A stretch of DNA of 64,000 bases from Allomuricauda sp. GTDB taxonomy: Bacteria > Bacteroidota > Bacteroidia > Flavobacteriales > Flavobacteriaceae. Shown piece after piece: positions 43,735 to 52,966 of this stretch (the stretch's first letter is position 1; every line of letters starts with the position of its first letter). The stretch covers positions 1-64,000 of the forward strand of contig JASBTQ010000015.1 in NCBI GenBank assembly GCA_030148335.1. Reading direction: 5' to 3'. The position numbers and the translations under genes are program-made. The notes beneath the pieces are model-generated. The model was not told the DNA's origin. It saw only the letters and a list, made by a program, of their open reading frames with translations, and searched no databases.

Positions 43735-44115
43735 ATGAGCGCAAAAGCAAAGTATCAGCCCGTTCTGGACCTCGGTCTCAAACTGAACATAAAGGATGGC
43801 GATGTTACCGAGGACAATGGCGTCCTAAAGATCAAGGGAGTGGCCGCCACTCCCTATGAAAAGAACATGCTGTGGGACAAGATAAAGGAGATCGGGGGCG
43901 AGAAACCTTCGGACATCAAGGCCAACATTACTGTGGCGGACGAGTCGGTCTATCACAGGCATACCGTGAAAAGTGGGGAGTCGTTGAGCAAGATCGCGAA
44001 ACACTATTATGGGGATGCCATGAAGTACAACAAGATCTTTGAGGCGAACACAAACATCCTAAAAAACCCGGATGTGATCCATCCCGATCAGGTGTTGGTG
44101 ATCCCGAACCTGTAA
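43735..44115 (+). CDS. BON-LysM domain protein, Kbp (YgaU)-like
   Basis: A 126-aa cytosolic protein (no signal peptide). Residues ~10-70 have a BON-like fold (LNIKDGDVTEDNGVLKIKG) and 75-124 a LysM domain (HTVKSGESLSKIAKHYYGD, then DVIHPDQVLVIPNL). The domain order matches E. coli Kbp/YgaU (149 aa), a potassium-binding protein. It is transcribed away from rpsA and ends at a strong terminator. Confidence 0.83.
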   Translation: MSAKAKYQPVLDLGLKLNIKDGDVTEDNGVLKIKGVAATPYEKNMLWDKIKEIGGEKPSDIKANITVADESVYHRHTVKSGESLSKIAKHYYGDAMKYNKIFEANTNILKNPDVIHPDQVLVIPNL

Positions 44116-44132
44116 AGGTATTGTCACAACAC

Positions 44133-44161
44133 AAAAAAAGGCACCCAAGGGTGCCTTTTTT
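44133..44161 (+). terminator. Terminator of the LysM gene
   Basis: AGGCACCC-AA-GGGTGCCT stem flanked by A and T runs, 18 bases past the LysM stop. The symmetrical flanks make it usable on both strands. Confidence 0.85.
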
Positions 44162-44316
44162 ACATTGTACACATTTCATTTCTCAATTGTAAAGGGCATT
44201 TCGTAAACCCAAAGGGCACATCCATCAATTTCGACTAAAATTGAATTTGAAATCCAATAACTTCACATATCAGTGATCAGTCGATAACACTTAATTCCCA
44301 ACATTGACACCATTAT

Positions 44317-45504
44317 ATGATGAACTACGAAATTACGAACGAACAAAGAAAATATTTCGGGATCGACCCCATCCAAAATCATTGGGACAGGGTCATTTTT
44401 ACCGGTGACACACATCATCCTGAAAGTATCCTGTATTTTGACAAGGATACCATCAAGCGGTATATCGTCTCTACCGAAAAACAATACTTTGAGAGACAAT
44501 ATGACGAACCAACAAAGGAAAGAAGCATACTTTTGCCCAAAACGGCCAAGGGAAAAGAGAAGAAGTTGAGCACTTCCGTTTTGGAACAGAGACAACCTAC
44601 GGGCGTTTATCTGAATGTAGGTAACGGTAATTTGAAAATTGGCAATTACACATCCCAAACGACTTTCTATTCAAGCAGTTGGGAAAATGATGAGCCATCC
44701 CTGAAAACAATACCTGAAATCATAAATGACTTTATATTTTCTTCACCGCAAAACCATCTTGCCGAAATTGAAAAATATAAAAATCTAAAGCGAAAGAATA
44801 TAAAATTCAAAGCTGGGGATTATTTCTGCTTCAAACTAAACAGGACGCATTATGGTTTTGGACGGATTCTCCTTGATGTGGGCAAAACCAGAAAGAAAAA
44901 ACTCATCGACGACAAACATGGATTAAGTTTGTTCATGGGTTTGCCCGTATTTATTGAATTGTTCGCTTTTAAATCACAATCCAAGACCATGGACATTGCC
45001 ACACTTGACGAACAACCCAAACTGCCATCGGACGTTATGATGGACAATCTGTTTTTGTATGGCGAATATGAAATCATAGGACACAGGGAAATCAAAAACG
45101 AGGAATTTGATTTTCCTATTTCTTACGGACGTAGCATTGGCCAAAGAAAAACCGTGTTCTTGCAGTGGGGCTTGATACATAAAGAACTTCCGCAAGAAAT
45201 GTATTCCAAACATATTTCCACAGACGAGATTCCACCAAGTCAAAATCCTTATGGTTATTATTCGATCGGGTTTAGACCTTTTTATGGCTGCACAGAAGTT
45301 ATGAAAACCATAGGGAACAATGGAAAATTCGATTTTGACAAAGTAAATCACTATAAGGCAAAATGGGATTTGCGAAATCCCAAAAACAAAGCAATAAAGG
45401 AGGAACTGTTCAAAACATTTGGACTTGACGCCAATAAATCCTACTACGAAAATTCAATATTGACAAAAACAAAATCACCTAGTGAAATAATTGGGGAACT
45501 ATAA
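44317..45504 (+). CDS. Imm26-like protein with unknown N-terminal domain
   Basis: A 395-aa protein without signal peptide. Residues ~162-280 (FKAGDYFCFKLNRTHYGFGR, then GLPVFIELFAFKS, YGEYEIIGHREI) fit the pattern of the Imm26 immunity family, which protects against polymorphic toxins. The first 160 residues and the last ~100 are not recognised, so it is longer than a typical immunity protein. No toxin gene is near. The gene's codon usage and AT content appear higher than those of the flanking cmk and rpsA, suggesting later arrival (by eye, not calculated). Confidence 0.5.
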   Translation: MMNYEITNEQRKYFGIDPIQNHWDRVIFTGDTHHPESILYFDKDTIKRYIVSTEKQYFERQYDEPTKERSILLPKTAKGKEKKLSTSVLEQRQPTGVYLNVGNGNLKIGNYTSQTTFYSSSWENDEPSLKTIPEIINDFIFSSPQNHLAEIEKYKNLKRKNIKFKAGDYFCFKLNRTHYGFGRILLDVGKTRKKKLIDDKHGLSLFMGLPVFIELFAFKSQSKTMDIATLDEQPKLPSDVMMDNLFLYGEYEIIGHREIKNEEFDFPISYGRSIGQRKTVFLQWGLIHKELPQEMYSKHISTDEIPPSQNPYGYYSIGFRPFYGCTEVMKTIGNNGKFDFDKVNHYKAKWDLRNPKNKAIKEELFKTFGLDANKSYYENSILTKTKSPSEIIGEL

Positions 45505-45578
45505 TAAAAAATGGGTGTCAACAAGGATGTGGCTTCAAAACCTAATCCGATAAATGTTCCCTTTAAACTCAATCCGTC

Positions 45579-46277
45579 TCACCTCTCTTTCGCAATCACC
45601 CGTTTGGAAAAGTCGTAAATGCGTTCAAACTGCTCTTCCAATCCCATGTCGCCATTGTCGAACTCAATGGCATCCTTGGCCTTTTTTAAGGGGGAAATGG
45701 TGCGGGTGGAGTCAATCCGGTCCCGTTCCTGCACATTTTTGAGCACTTCTTCATAGGTGACCTCCTCTCCTTTGTCCAACAACTCCTTGTAGCGTCTTGC
45801 GGCCCGGGTCTCGGGGGATGCCGTCATGAACAATTTGAGCTCCGCATCGGGAAAGACTACGGTACCGATGTCCCTTCCATCCATCACAATGCCCTTGTCC
45901 TTGCCCATCTCCTGTTGGATCCCGACGAGCATCTCGCGCACTTCCTTGATGGCGGCCACTTTGCTGACATATCCAGAGATTTTCATGGATCGGATTTCCC
46001 TTTCCACATTTTCGCCGTTCAGGTGCATTTCCGAAATCCCCAAATCTGCATTGGGGACAAACTTGAGCTTTATCTTAGGTAATTTTTGGACCAATGCAGG
46101 CACATCGATTTCCCCTTCAGCATCTACCAGTTCATGGTTCAGCGCATAAAGGGAAACGGCCCTGTACATGGCCCCGGTGTCCACATAAATATAGCCAAGG
46201 GTCTTGGCCAAACGTTTGGCAATGGTACTCTTTCCCGTGGAGGAATGCCCGTCAATGGCTATGGTTATTTTTTTCAT
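45579..46277 (-). CDS. cmk: Cytidylate kinase
   Basis: A 232-aa nucleoside monophosphate kinase phosphorylating CMP and dCMP. P-loop IAIDGHSSTGKSTIAKRLA at the N-terminus, YVDTGAMYRAV substrate site, MDGRDIGTVVFPDA and the lid RDRIDSTRTISPL. The length is normal. cmk is usually directly upstream of rpsA; here two plus-strand genes sit between them. It lies 83 bases past lon. Confidence 0.96.
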   Translation of the reverse strand: MKKITIAIDGHSSTGKSTIAKRLAKTLGYIYVDTGAMYRAVSLYALNHELVDAEGEIDVPALVQKLPKIKLKFVPNADLGISEMHLNGENVEREIRSMKISGYVSKVAAIKEVREMLVGIQQEMGKDKGIVMDGRDIGTVVFPDAELKLFMTASPETRAARRYKELLDKGEEVTYEEVLKNVQERDRIDSTRTISPLKKAKDAIEFDNGDMGLEEQFERIYDFSKRVIAKER

Positions 46278-46360
46278 CGGAACAAAAATAGGGATAACAC
46301 CCCTAAAGTTCCCTTAAGGCGGCAATTCCTTTCAAAAAAATTCTGGTCCTTCGAACTGGA

Positions 46361-48811
46361 TTAAAGGGTCTTCGCATTTTTTACTTTCTGTCCTGTGATA
46401 GCAATGTCGATGACCTCGCTCATATCCGTCACATAATAGAAAGTGAGCCCTTTCAGATACTCTTCCTTGATTTCCTCGATGTCTTTCCTGTTGTCCTTGC
46501 ACAGGATGATTTCATTGATCCTAGCCCTTTTTGCGGCCAAGATTTTCTCCTTGATTCCACCAACGGGCAATACTTTACCGCGAAGCGTGATCTCGCCTGT
46601 CATGGCAATGCTCTTTTTCACCTTGCGCTGGGTAAAGAGCGACACCAAGGAGGTCAACATGGTGATTCCTGCACTGGGTCCGTCCTTGGGTGTGGCACCC
46701 TCGGGCACATGGATGTGCACATTGTACCTATCGAACACATCGGGGTCGATACCAAAGGTATCTGCATTGGACTTGATATATTCCATGGCAATGGTGGCAG
46801 ATTCCTTCATCACCTTGCCTAAGTTTCCGGTGATGTTGAGTTGCCCCTTTCCTTTGGAAAGGATGGACTCGATGAACAAAATATCGCCGCCCACACTGGT
46901 CCAAGCCAAGCCTGTGACCACTCCGGCCACCTCGTTGTTCTCGTACTTGTCACGCTCCAATCGGGCAGGCCCCAAGACTTTTTCCACATCGGCATCGGAT
47001 ACTTTTATACTGTACTCCTCCTCTATGGCGATGGATTTTGCGGCATAGCGCACCATTTTGGCCAATTGTTTCTCCAGGTTACGTACCCCAGACTCGCGGG
47101 TGTAGCCCTCGACAATTTTCTCCAATTGGCGTTTGCCTATTTTTAGATCCTTTGCAGAAAGCCCGTGTTCCTTCAATTGTTTGGGTAACAAATGCCGCTT
47201 GGCGATTTCCACCTTCTCCTCTATGGTATATCCCGTCACATTGATGATTTCCATACGGTCCAGCAAAGCGGGTTGTATGCTTGACAGGTTATTCGCCGTG
47301 GCGATGAACATCACTTTGGAAAGATCATAGCCCATTTCCAGAAAATTGTCATGGAACTCCGCATTCTGCTCCGGGTCCAATACCTCCAACATGGCAGATG
47401 AGGGATCGCCTTGATGGCTGTTCGACAATTTATCAATCTCGTCCAAGATGAAGACCGGGTTTGATGTCCCTGCTTTCTTCAAACTTTGGATGATACGCCC
47501 CGGCATGGCCCCGATATAAGTTTTTCGGTGCCCACGGATCTCGGCCTCATCACGCAAACCGCCCAATGACATTCGCACGTATTCCCTGCCCAAAGCTTCT
47601 GCCACGGACTTGCCCAAAGAGGTCTTACCCACACCTGGAGGTCCGTACAGACAAAGAATGGGCGATTTCATATCGTTTCGCAGTTTCAGCACGGCGAGGT
47701 ATTCTATGATGCGTCGCTTCACATCTTCCAGACCATAATGGTCCCTATCCAAGATCTGCTGTGCCCGTTTCAGGTCGAACTTGTCCTTGGAAAATTCGTT
47801 CCAAGGCAGGTCGAGTATCAGATCCAAATAATTCCGCTGAATGGAATACTCGGCCACTTGGGGGTTCATGCGCTGCATTTTGGCCAGTTCCTTTTCAAAA
47901 TGTTCCTGAACGTTCTTGTTCCATTTTTTCTTTTTGGCCTTTAGGCGCATTTCCTCCACCTCTTCTTCATAAGATAGGCCACCAAGTTCTTCTTGGATGG
48001 TCTTCATCTGTTGGTGCAGGAAGTACTCCCTTTGCTGCTGGTCCATATCGCTTCGCACCTTGCTCTGGATATCGTTGCGCAGTTCCAGTTTCTGAAGTTC
48101 CATGTTCATGTATTTCAAGGTGGCCAAGGCCCTTTCCTGAAGGTTCGGGATTTCCAGCAACTGCTGCTTCTCCGCAACGCTCAGGTTCAGGTTGGAGGAC
48201 ACAAAGTTGATCAGGAACGAATTGCTCTGGATATTCTTGATGGCAAAGGTGGCCTCACTGGGAATATTGGGGTTGTCCTTGATGATCCTAAAGGCCAGTT
48301 CCTTGATGGAATCGATAATGGCCTCAAATTCCTTGCTTTTCTCATCGGGCCGTATTTCCTCTGCCTCCTTTACCTTGGCGGTCAAATAGGGTTTCTCGCT
48401 AACAATGCTCTCTATCTGGAACCTCTTTTTTCCTTGGATGATGACGGTGGTGTTGCCATCCGGCATTTGGAGCACCCTTAGGATACGGGCCACCGTGCCC
48501 AAGGTATTGATGTCGTTTACGCCGGGATTCTCGGTCTGTTCGTCCTTTTGGGACACCACACCTATCGTTTTGGTGCCATTGTTGGCATCCTTGATCAGGT
48601 TGATGGACTTGTCCCTCCCTGCAGTGATGGGAATCACCACCCCTGGGAACAAAACGGTATTTCGTAGGGGAAGCACGGGCAAGGTGTCCGGCAGTTCCTC
48701 CTTGTTCATCTGTTCTTCATCCTCAGGGGTGAGCAGCGGAATCAACTCCGCATCCTCATCCAATCCCTGAAGGTCAATATTGTCAAATCTTGATATTTTC
48801 ATCTCTCCCAT
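46361..48811 (-). CDS. lon: ATP-dependent protease Lon
   Basis: An 816-aa protease. N-terminal substrate domain ([19 protein letters not shown] onward), AAA+ module with Walker [12 protein letters not shown] and DEIDKLS, and the protease domain with the serine in [14 protein letters not shown] and the paired lysine later. The acidic N-terminal ~40 residues ([15 protein letters not shown]) are typical of Bacteroidota Lon. The first ATG is used; a second three codons on (MKISRFDN) is equally possible. Confidence 0.97.
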   Translation of the reverse strand: MGEMKISRFDNIDLQGLDEDAELIPLLTPEDEEQMNKEELPDTLPVLPLRNTVLFPGVVIPITAGRDKSINLIKDANNGTKTIGVVSQKDEQTENPGVNDINTLGTVARILRVLQMPDGNTTVIIQGKKRFQIESIVSEKPYLTAKVKEAEEIRPDEKSKEFEAIIDSIKELAFRIIKDNPNIPSEATFAIKNIQSNSFLINFVSSNLNLSVAEKQQLLEIPNLQERALATLKYMNMELQKLELRNDIQSKVRSDMDQQQREYFLHQQMKTIQEELGGLSYEEEVEEMRLKAKKKKWNKNVQEHFEKELAKMQRMNPQVAEYSIQRNYLDLILDLPWNEFSKDKFDLKRAQQILDRDHYGLEDVKRRIIEYLAVLKLRNDMKSPILCLYGPPGVGKTSLGKSVAEALGREYVRMSLGGLRDEAEIRGHRKTYIGAMPGRIIQSLKKAGTSNPVFILDEIDKLSNSHQGDPSSAMLEVLDPEQNAEFHDNFLEMGYDLSKVMFIATANNLSSIQPALLDRMEIINVTGYTIEEKVEIAKRHLLPKQLKEHGLSAKDLKIGKRQLEKIVEGYTRESGVRNLEKQLAKMVRYAAKSIAIEEEYSIKVSDADVEKVLGPARLERDKYENNEVAGVVTGLAWTSVGGDILFIESILSKGKGQLNITGNLGKVMKESATIAMEYIKSNADTFGIDPDVFDRYNVHIHVPEGATPKDGPSAGITMLTSLVSLFTQRKVKKSIAMTGEITLRGKVLPVGGIKEKILAAKRARINEIILCKDNRKDIEEIKEEYLKGLTFYYVTDMSEVIDIAITGQKVKNAKTL

Positions 48812-49027
48812 CTCTTCTTTTCGGTCATTTTGTCATAATCGACAAAAATCCAACTTTTTTATTCAGTAACAAAGCTTCTGGAACACCTTATAAATCAATA
48901 GTTATGGTGAAATCGAAGCTTATGGTCACTCCTAAAAGGCAATTCCTGTGCCATTGAAAAATAAATTTTAAGAAAAAAGTGTAACAATTGGTAAATTCCC
49001 TAATCTATAAGACAAACCATTCATTTT

Positions 49028-49585
49028 TTGAGCCACCAAAATGAACATATTGATGCACTGCTCCAATCGTGCATGCAGGGAAAACAAAGTGCACAGATGG
49101 AGATCTACAATCGCTACTATAAGGCCATGTACAACACTGCCTATAGGATTGTAAAAGATCCCGCCGAGGCGGAGGATGTGATGCAGGAATCGTTCCTGAG
49201 CGCATTCACCAAGATGCATACTTTCAAAGGAGACGTCACCTTTGGGGCATGGCTGAAGCGGATCGTGATCAACAACAGCATCTATCAGTACAAAAAGCAG
49301 CAAAAAAACAGGACTGCGGATTTGGATGATATCATGTACAAGGTCGAAGATAATGATGGAGTTGCTTCAGACCAGAATGGTTATACTGAACTGAAGGCTC
49401 AAAAAGTGATGGAAACCATGAAAAGTTTGAAAGACAATTACAGAGTTTCTTTGACCTTACATTTAATTGAGGGTTACGATTACGAAGAAATCAGTGAAAT
49501 AATGAACATTAGCTATGCTAATTGTAGGACCACGATCTCAAGGGCCAAAGAAAGTTTGAGAAAGAAGTTGACCGTAAATATGTAG
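49028..49585 (+). CDS. ECF-type RNA polymerase sigma factor
   Basis: A 185-aa sigma-70 family protein. Region 2 around YNRYYKAMYNTAYRIVKD and AEDVMQESFLSAFTKM, region 4 from YRVSLTLHLIEGYDYEEISE to a helix-turn-helix ending SRAKESLRKKL. The start is TTG at 49028 (MSHQNEHIDALLQSC); no in-frame ATG exists upstream. It is followed after 3 bases by a putative anti-sigma factor and by DUF4097 and DUF2807 genes, a common Flavobacteriaceae cell-envelope module. Confidence 0.92.
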   Translation: MSHQNEHIDALLQSCMQGKQSAQMEIYNRYYKAMYNTAYRIVKDPAEAEDVMQESFLSAFTKMHTFKGDVTFGAWLKRIVINNSIYQYKKQQKNRTADLDDIMYKVEDNDGVASDQNGYTELKAQKVMETMKSLKDNYRVSLTLHLIEGYDYEEISEIMNISYANCRTTISRAKESLRKKLTVNM

Positions 49586-49588
49586 AAG

Positions 49589-50149
49589 ATGAGCAAGGAT
49601 AGTTTAGACAATTTGTTTGGGAGGCTCCAAGGAGAGTTTGATGTAGAGGAGCCACAAAGTGGGCATCAAGAACGGTTTTTGGACAAACTGAACCGGAACC
49701 AGGGCACGGTTTCCATCCACAGGAAGAAAACCTCATGGTGGAAGCCCCTCTCCATCGCCGCCTCCGTGGCATTGGTGGCCGTACTGGGATACCAAGTATA
49801 CGGCCCTAGGCCCAGTTTGAAACAACAGGTCGTCAATATTGCTCCTGAGGTAGGCCAGACGGAGTTTTACTTTGCCAACCTCATTGAACAGCAAGTGCAG
49901 CAATTGAAGGACGAGAAATCGCCCGAAACGGCACAGTTGGTCGATGATACCTTGTCCCAGTTGCAACGGTTGCAAAAAGATTACCGAGCGCTGGAACAGG
50001 ATTTGGTCAACGGTGGGGACAGCAAGATCATCATGAACGCGATGATCATCAATTTCCAGACCCGCATTGACCTTTTAAGAGAAGTTTTGAGCCAAATAGA
50101 AAATATCAAGAATTTAAAATCACAAAATGATGAAAGCTTTACCATTTAA
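49589..50149 (+). CDS. Putative membrane anti-sigma factor
   Basis: A 186-aa single-pass protein: about 48 cytoplasmic residues, one membrane helix (PLSIAASVALVAVLGYQVYG, ~52-70), then a glutamine- and leucine-rich coiled coil in the periplasm (LVDDTLSQLQRLQKDYRALE). The layout matches short Bacteroidota anti-sigma partners, though no canonical zinc-binding HxxxCxxC motif is present. It starts 3 bases after the sigma gene and overlaps the next gene by 23 bases. Confidence 0.7.
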   Translation: MSKDSLDNLFGRLQGEFDVEEPQSGHQERFLDKLNRNQGTVSIHRKKTSWWKPLSIAASVALVAVLGYQVYGPRPSLKQQVVNIAPEVGQTEFYFANLIEQQVQQLKDEKSPETAQLVDDTLSQLQRLQKDYRALEQDLVNGGDSKIIMNAMIINFQTRIDLLREVLSQIENIKNLKSQNDESFTI

Positions 50150-51227
50150 AAAGATTCTTTTCACCTTGGCTTTGATTCCCATGGCCATAAGTGCCCATGT
50201 GGACAACGACAACTTGAACGGCAGGTACACCAAGGAAAAGACCATTAAAAAAGAATTCAACGTCAATGCCGATGCACTTTTCAAGGTCGATAACAGCTAT
50301 GGCAACCTCAGCATTACCTCTTGGAACGAAAACCGGGTGGTGATAGAGGTCCAGATCAAGACCAACGGAAACAATGAAGAACGGGTACAGGAACGATTGG
50401 ATGAAATCAACGTGGATTTCGAGAACAGTTCCAGCATGGTTTCTGCCCGAACCCTCTTTGGTGACCGTGACAACAGTTGGGGATGGAGCTGGGGCAAGCG
50501 CAACAGTGTCAGCGTACAGGTGAACTACACCATCAAACTGCCCGTGAAGAACAACGTGAGCCTGAGCAATGATTATGGCAGCATTTTCCTGGACCGTATC
50601 GATGGACATGCCAAGATCAAGTGCGATTACGGCAAAATAGAAGTGGGTGAACTGCGCGGGAGAAACAATGAACTCCGGTTCGATTACACCTCACGGTCCA
50701 CTTTCGACTATATCAACAGTGCCGAGATTGTGGCCGATTATTCCGGGTTCACCATCGGAAAAGCGGGCAACCTGATCATCAAGGCCGATTATACCAATGC
50801 CGTCATCGATGAGATGGAAAACTTGGAGTACTCCTGTGACTATGGATCACTTGAGGCCAAAAACATCAAGAGCGTGAACGGCAATGGGGACTATATCGGG
50901 ATAAAACTGGGTACCGTGCATGGCAATGTGGGCATCTCTGGCGACTACGGTTCCTTGAAGATCGATCAAATGGCACCGGATGCAGGCAACATCCAAATAC
51001 GGACAGATTATACCGGTATCAAAATAGGGTACCATCCGGAGTATTACTTCGATTTTGAGATCACCACTGAATATGCCGGCGTGAGCGGAAAGGATGATTT
51101 CGAGATCAACATCAGCAAGGAAAAATCCAGCGAGAAATATTACAAAGGATACTACGGAAAGGAAAACTCCGGGAGAACAGTGAGCATCACCAGCGATTAT
51201 GGAGGCATCACATTTTATCAAAACTAA
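50127..51227 (+). CDS. DUF4097-type secreted beta-helix protein
   Basis: A 366-aa exported protein (signal peptide ending at AISA). The body is built of about ten repeats in which a short strand is followed by a DYG or DYS/DYT turn (LSNDYGSIFL, IKCDYGKIEV, ISGDYGSLKI, TSDYGGITFY), typical of the DUF4097 right-handed beta helix. It overlaps the anti-sigma gene by 23 bases, so the two are translationally linked. Family proteins accompany ECF systems; the role is unknown, perhaps envelope stress sensing. Confidence 0.8.
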   Translation: MMKALPFKKILFTLALIPMAISAHVDNDNLNGRYTKEKTIKKEFNVNADALFKVDNSYGNLSITSWNENRVVIEVQIKTNGNNEERVQERLDEINVDFENSSSMVSARTLFGDRDNSWGWSWGKRNSVSVQVNYTIKLPVKNNVSLSNDYGSIFLDRIDGHAKIKCDYGKIEVGELRGRNNELRFDYTSRSTFDYINSAEIVADYSGFTIGKAGNLIIKADYTNAVIDEMENLEYSCDYGSLEAKNIKSVNGNGDYIGIKLGTVHGNVGISGDYGSLKIDQMAPDAGNIQIRTDYTGIKIGYHPEYYFDFEITTEYAGVSGKDDFEINISKEKSSEKYYKGYYGKENSGRTVSITSDYGGITFYQN

Positions 51228-51262
51228 AACATCAAATCAAAAAACCATTTAAACACAAGATC

Positions 51263-51988
51263 ATGAAAAAAATCATCACACTCGCACTAGCATTGACCAC
51301 CGTGGCCATCACCAACGCCCAATGGGGAAGAAAAGTAAAGGGGGACGGCAATGTGGTCACCACTGAACGCTCCGTTGGGGACTATGACGGCGTGTCACTC
51401 GCAGGTTGGTTCGATGTGGACCTTGTGGCGGGCAACGAAGGGGAGATCACCCTGAAAGGGGAGTCCAACCTTTTGGAACACATCATAACCGAGGTCAAGG
51501 ACGGCGTTTTGGTCATCAAGACCGAGAAGGGAATGGAATTGAAACCTTCCAATTGGAATTCAAGTATTCTGATCACCGTTCCCGTAGAATCCATCAGTTC
51601 CGTGAGCCTATCAGGTTCTGGCGACATCGTGGGCAAGACCACCATTGAAGCTGAAAGTTTCAGTACTCGGATTGCCGGGTCTGGCGACATCAGCGTAGCA
51701 GTCCAGGCAAAAGAGGTCGAGGCCTCGCTCTCTGGTTCGGGCGACATCAATCTATCTGGAAGGACCACGGATTTTGATGTAATGGTATCTGGCTCTGGGG
51801 ATATCAAGGCGTATGAACTGGAAGCAGAGTTTGTGAAAGCCGCCGTTTCCGGATCGGCAGACATCAAGGTGACGGCCAACCAGTCCATCGATGCGAAGGT
51901 TTCGGGATCGGGAGACATCCATTACCGCGGAAATCCTAAAAAAATCAATTCAAAATCATCAGGCTCCGGGGATATCTCCAGAGGATAA
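51263..51988 (+). CDS. Head-GIN domain (DUF2807) secreted protein
   Basis: A 241-aa exported protein (signal MKKIITLALALTTVAITNA). The start has the GDGNVVTTERSVGDYDGVSL pattern of head-GIN domains. Seven repeats of a SGSGDI-type motif (positions near 116, 135, 154, 173, 192, 210, 230; variants AGSGDI and SGSADI) sit about 19-20 residues apart, consistent with one motif per coil of a beta helix. It ends the sigma-antisigma-DUF4097-DUF2807 unit, before a strong terminator. Confidence 0.82.
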   Translation: MKKIITLALALTTVAITNAQWGRKVKGDGNVVTTERSVGDYDGVSLAGWFDVDLVAGNEGEITLKGESNLLEHIITEVKDGVLVIKTEKGMELKPSNWNSSILITVPVESISSVSLSGSGDIVGKTTIEAESFSTRIAGSGDISVAVQAKEVEASLSGSGDINLSGRTTDFDVMVSGSGDIKAYELEAEFVKAAVSGSADIKVTANQSIDAKVSGSGDIHYRGNPKKINSKSSGSGDISRG

Positions 51989-52015
51989 AAAAATTCCAAC
52001 ATCAATCATCAAACG

Positions 52016-52047
52016 GAAAAAGCCCTGATTTGTCAGGGCTTTTTTTA
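52016..52047. terminator. Bidirectional terminator
   Basis: AAAAAGCCCTGA-TTTG-TCAGGGCTTTTT, symmetrical with A and T tracts, between the converging DUF2807 and deacetylase genes; it probably serves both. Confidence 0.9.
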
Positions 52048-52962
52048 TTCATCCAGTAATTTTCCTATTTCCTTCCAAGTGACCAACTTAATGTTTTCCT
52101 CTTCCAAAATCTTGGCACATTCCCCACTCGTAAAGAAGTCATAATCATTCTGACGCCATTTTGCTCCCCAATAGGGATGCTGAAAGGACATTCCTTGGCT
52201 TTCCATATTATCGTATGCACAGTGAATGATCATGATATGGACCCCAGGGTTTAATGATTTTAGCGTGTCGGCATAATACTTTGCCATCGCATCATCATCA
52301 AAACTCTGTATTTCCGCTCCAAAAATTTGATCAATTACCACTTTAGAACCAAGATCACCCTCTCCGCCCAATTGTTTGATTTGTTGGTTAACCATTGTCG
52401 GAATACCATATTCCTCGCCAAGTTTGGTATAAAGTTGGTAATAACGGGGATCCATGGAGAACAGGCAGCCCATGTGACTGTCCAGATGTGTGGGTTGGAT
52501 TCCCATGGCAATGGCCTTGTCTATCTGTGCCCGCAGTTCAATTTCAACTTCCTCGATTTTGGCATTTTTCCACAGTTCGTTACAATCGGGGTAGAAATAT
52601 CCATTGGCATCCAGCAAACTGGTTACTTCCAAACGGGATGCTACAGGCCCCCATCGCAATAGCTTCCATTCACTTGTCAATGTCAAATGTATGCCCATGT
52701 CATGGTCAGGATTGGCCTTGGCATAATCAGCGACCTCTGCCAGCCAAGGTGTGGGTACCATGATGCTCGCACTGTTTACGGAACCTTCTTCCATGGCCTT
52801 GAACGATGCTTGGTTCACTGAATGGACCACCCCTAAATCATCAGCGTGGATGATCAATAATTTCGCATCGGCAGCATATCCAAGACGTTCCTGAAGATTT
52901 TTTTGTGCATTGAGACCCACTCCAATCAGAAATGCATAAGCGATTAATAGGATGTTTTTCAT
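52045..52962 (-). CDS. ChbG/YdjC-family carbohydrate deacetylase
   Basis: A 305-aa exported protein (signal MKNILLIAYAFLIGVGLNAQ). Metal-binding motifs IIHADDLGVVHSVN and GIHLTLTSEWK, with THLDSHMG later, match the YdjC/ChbG family, which removes N-acetyl groups from chitooligosaccharides. Most relatives are cytoplasmic, so a periplasmic form is notable. It lies 4 bases after the Atg22-like transporter gene. Confidence 0.82.
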   Translation of the reverse strand: MKNILLIAYAFLIGVGLNAQKNLQERLGYAADAKLLIIHADDLGVVHSVNQASFKAMEEGSVNSASIMVPTPWLAEVADYAKANPDHDMGIHLTLTSEWKLLRWGPVASRLEVTSLLDANGYFYPDCNELWKNAKIEEVEIELRAQIDKAIAMGIQPTHLDSHMGCLFSMDPRYYQLYTKLGEEYGIPTMVNQQIKQLGGEGDLGSKVVIDQIFGAEIQSFDDDAMAKYYADTLKSLNPGVHIMIIHCAYDNMESQGMSFQHPYWGAKWRQNDYDFFTSGECAKILEEENIKLVTWKEIGKLLDE

Positions 52963-52966
52963 TGGT

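Noticed and set aside
46283..46290. TATTTTTG box upstream of cmk as a promoter
   Set aside because: The transcript would start at about the ATG itself, and there is no TTG at 17-23 bases.
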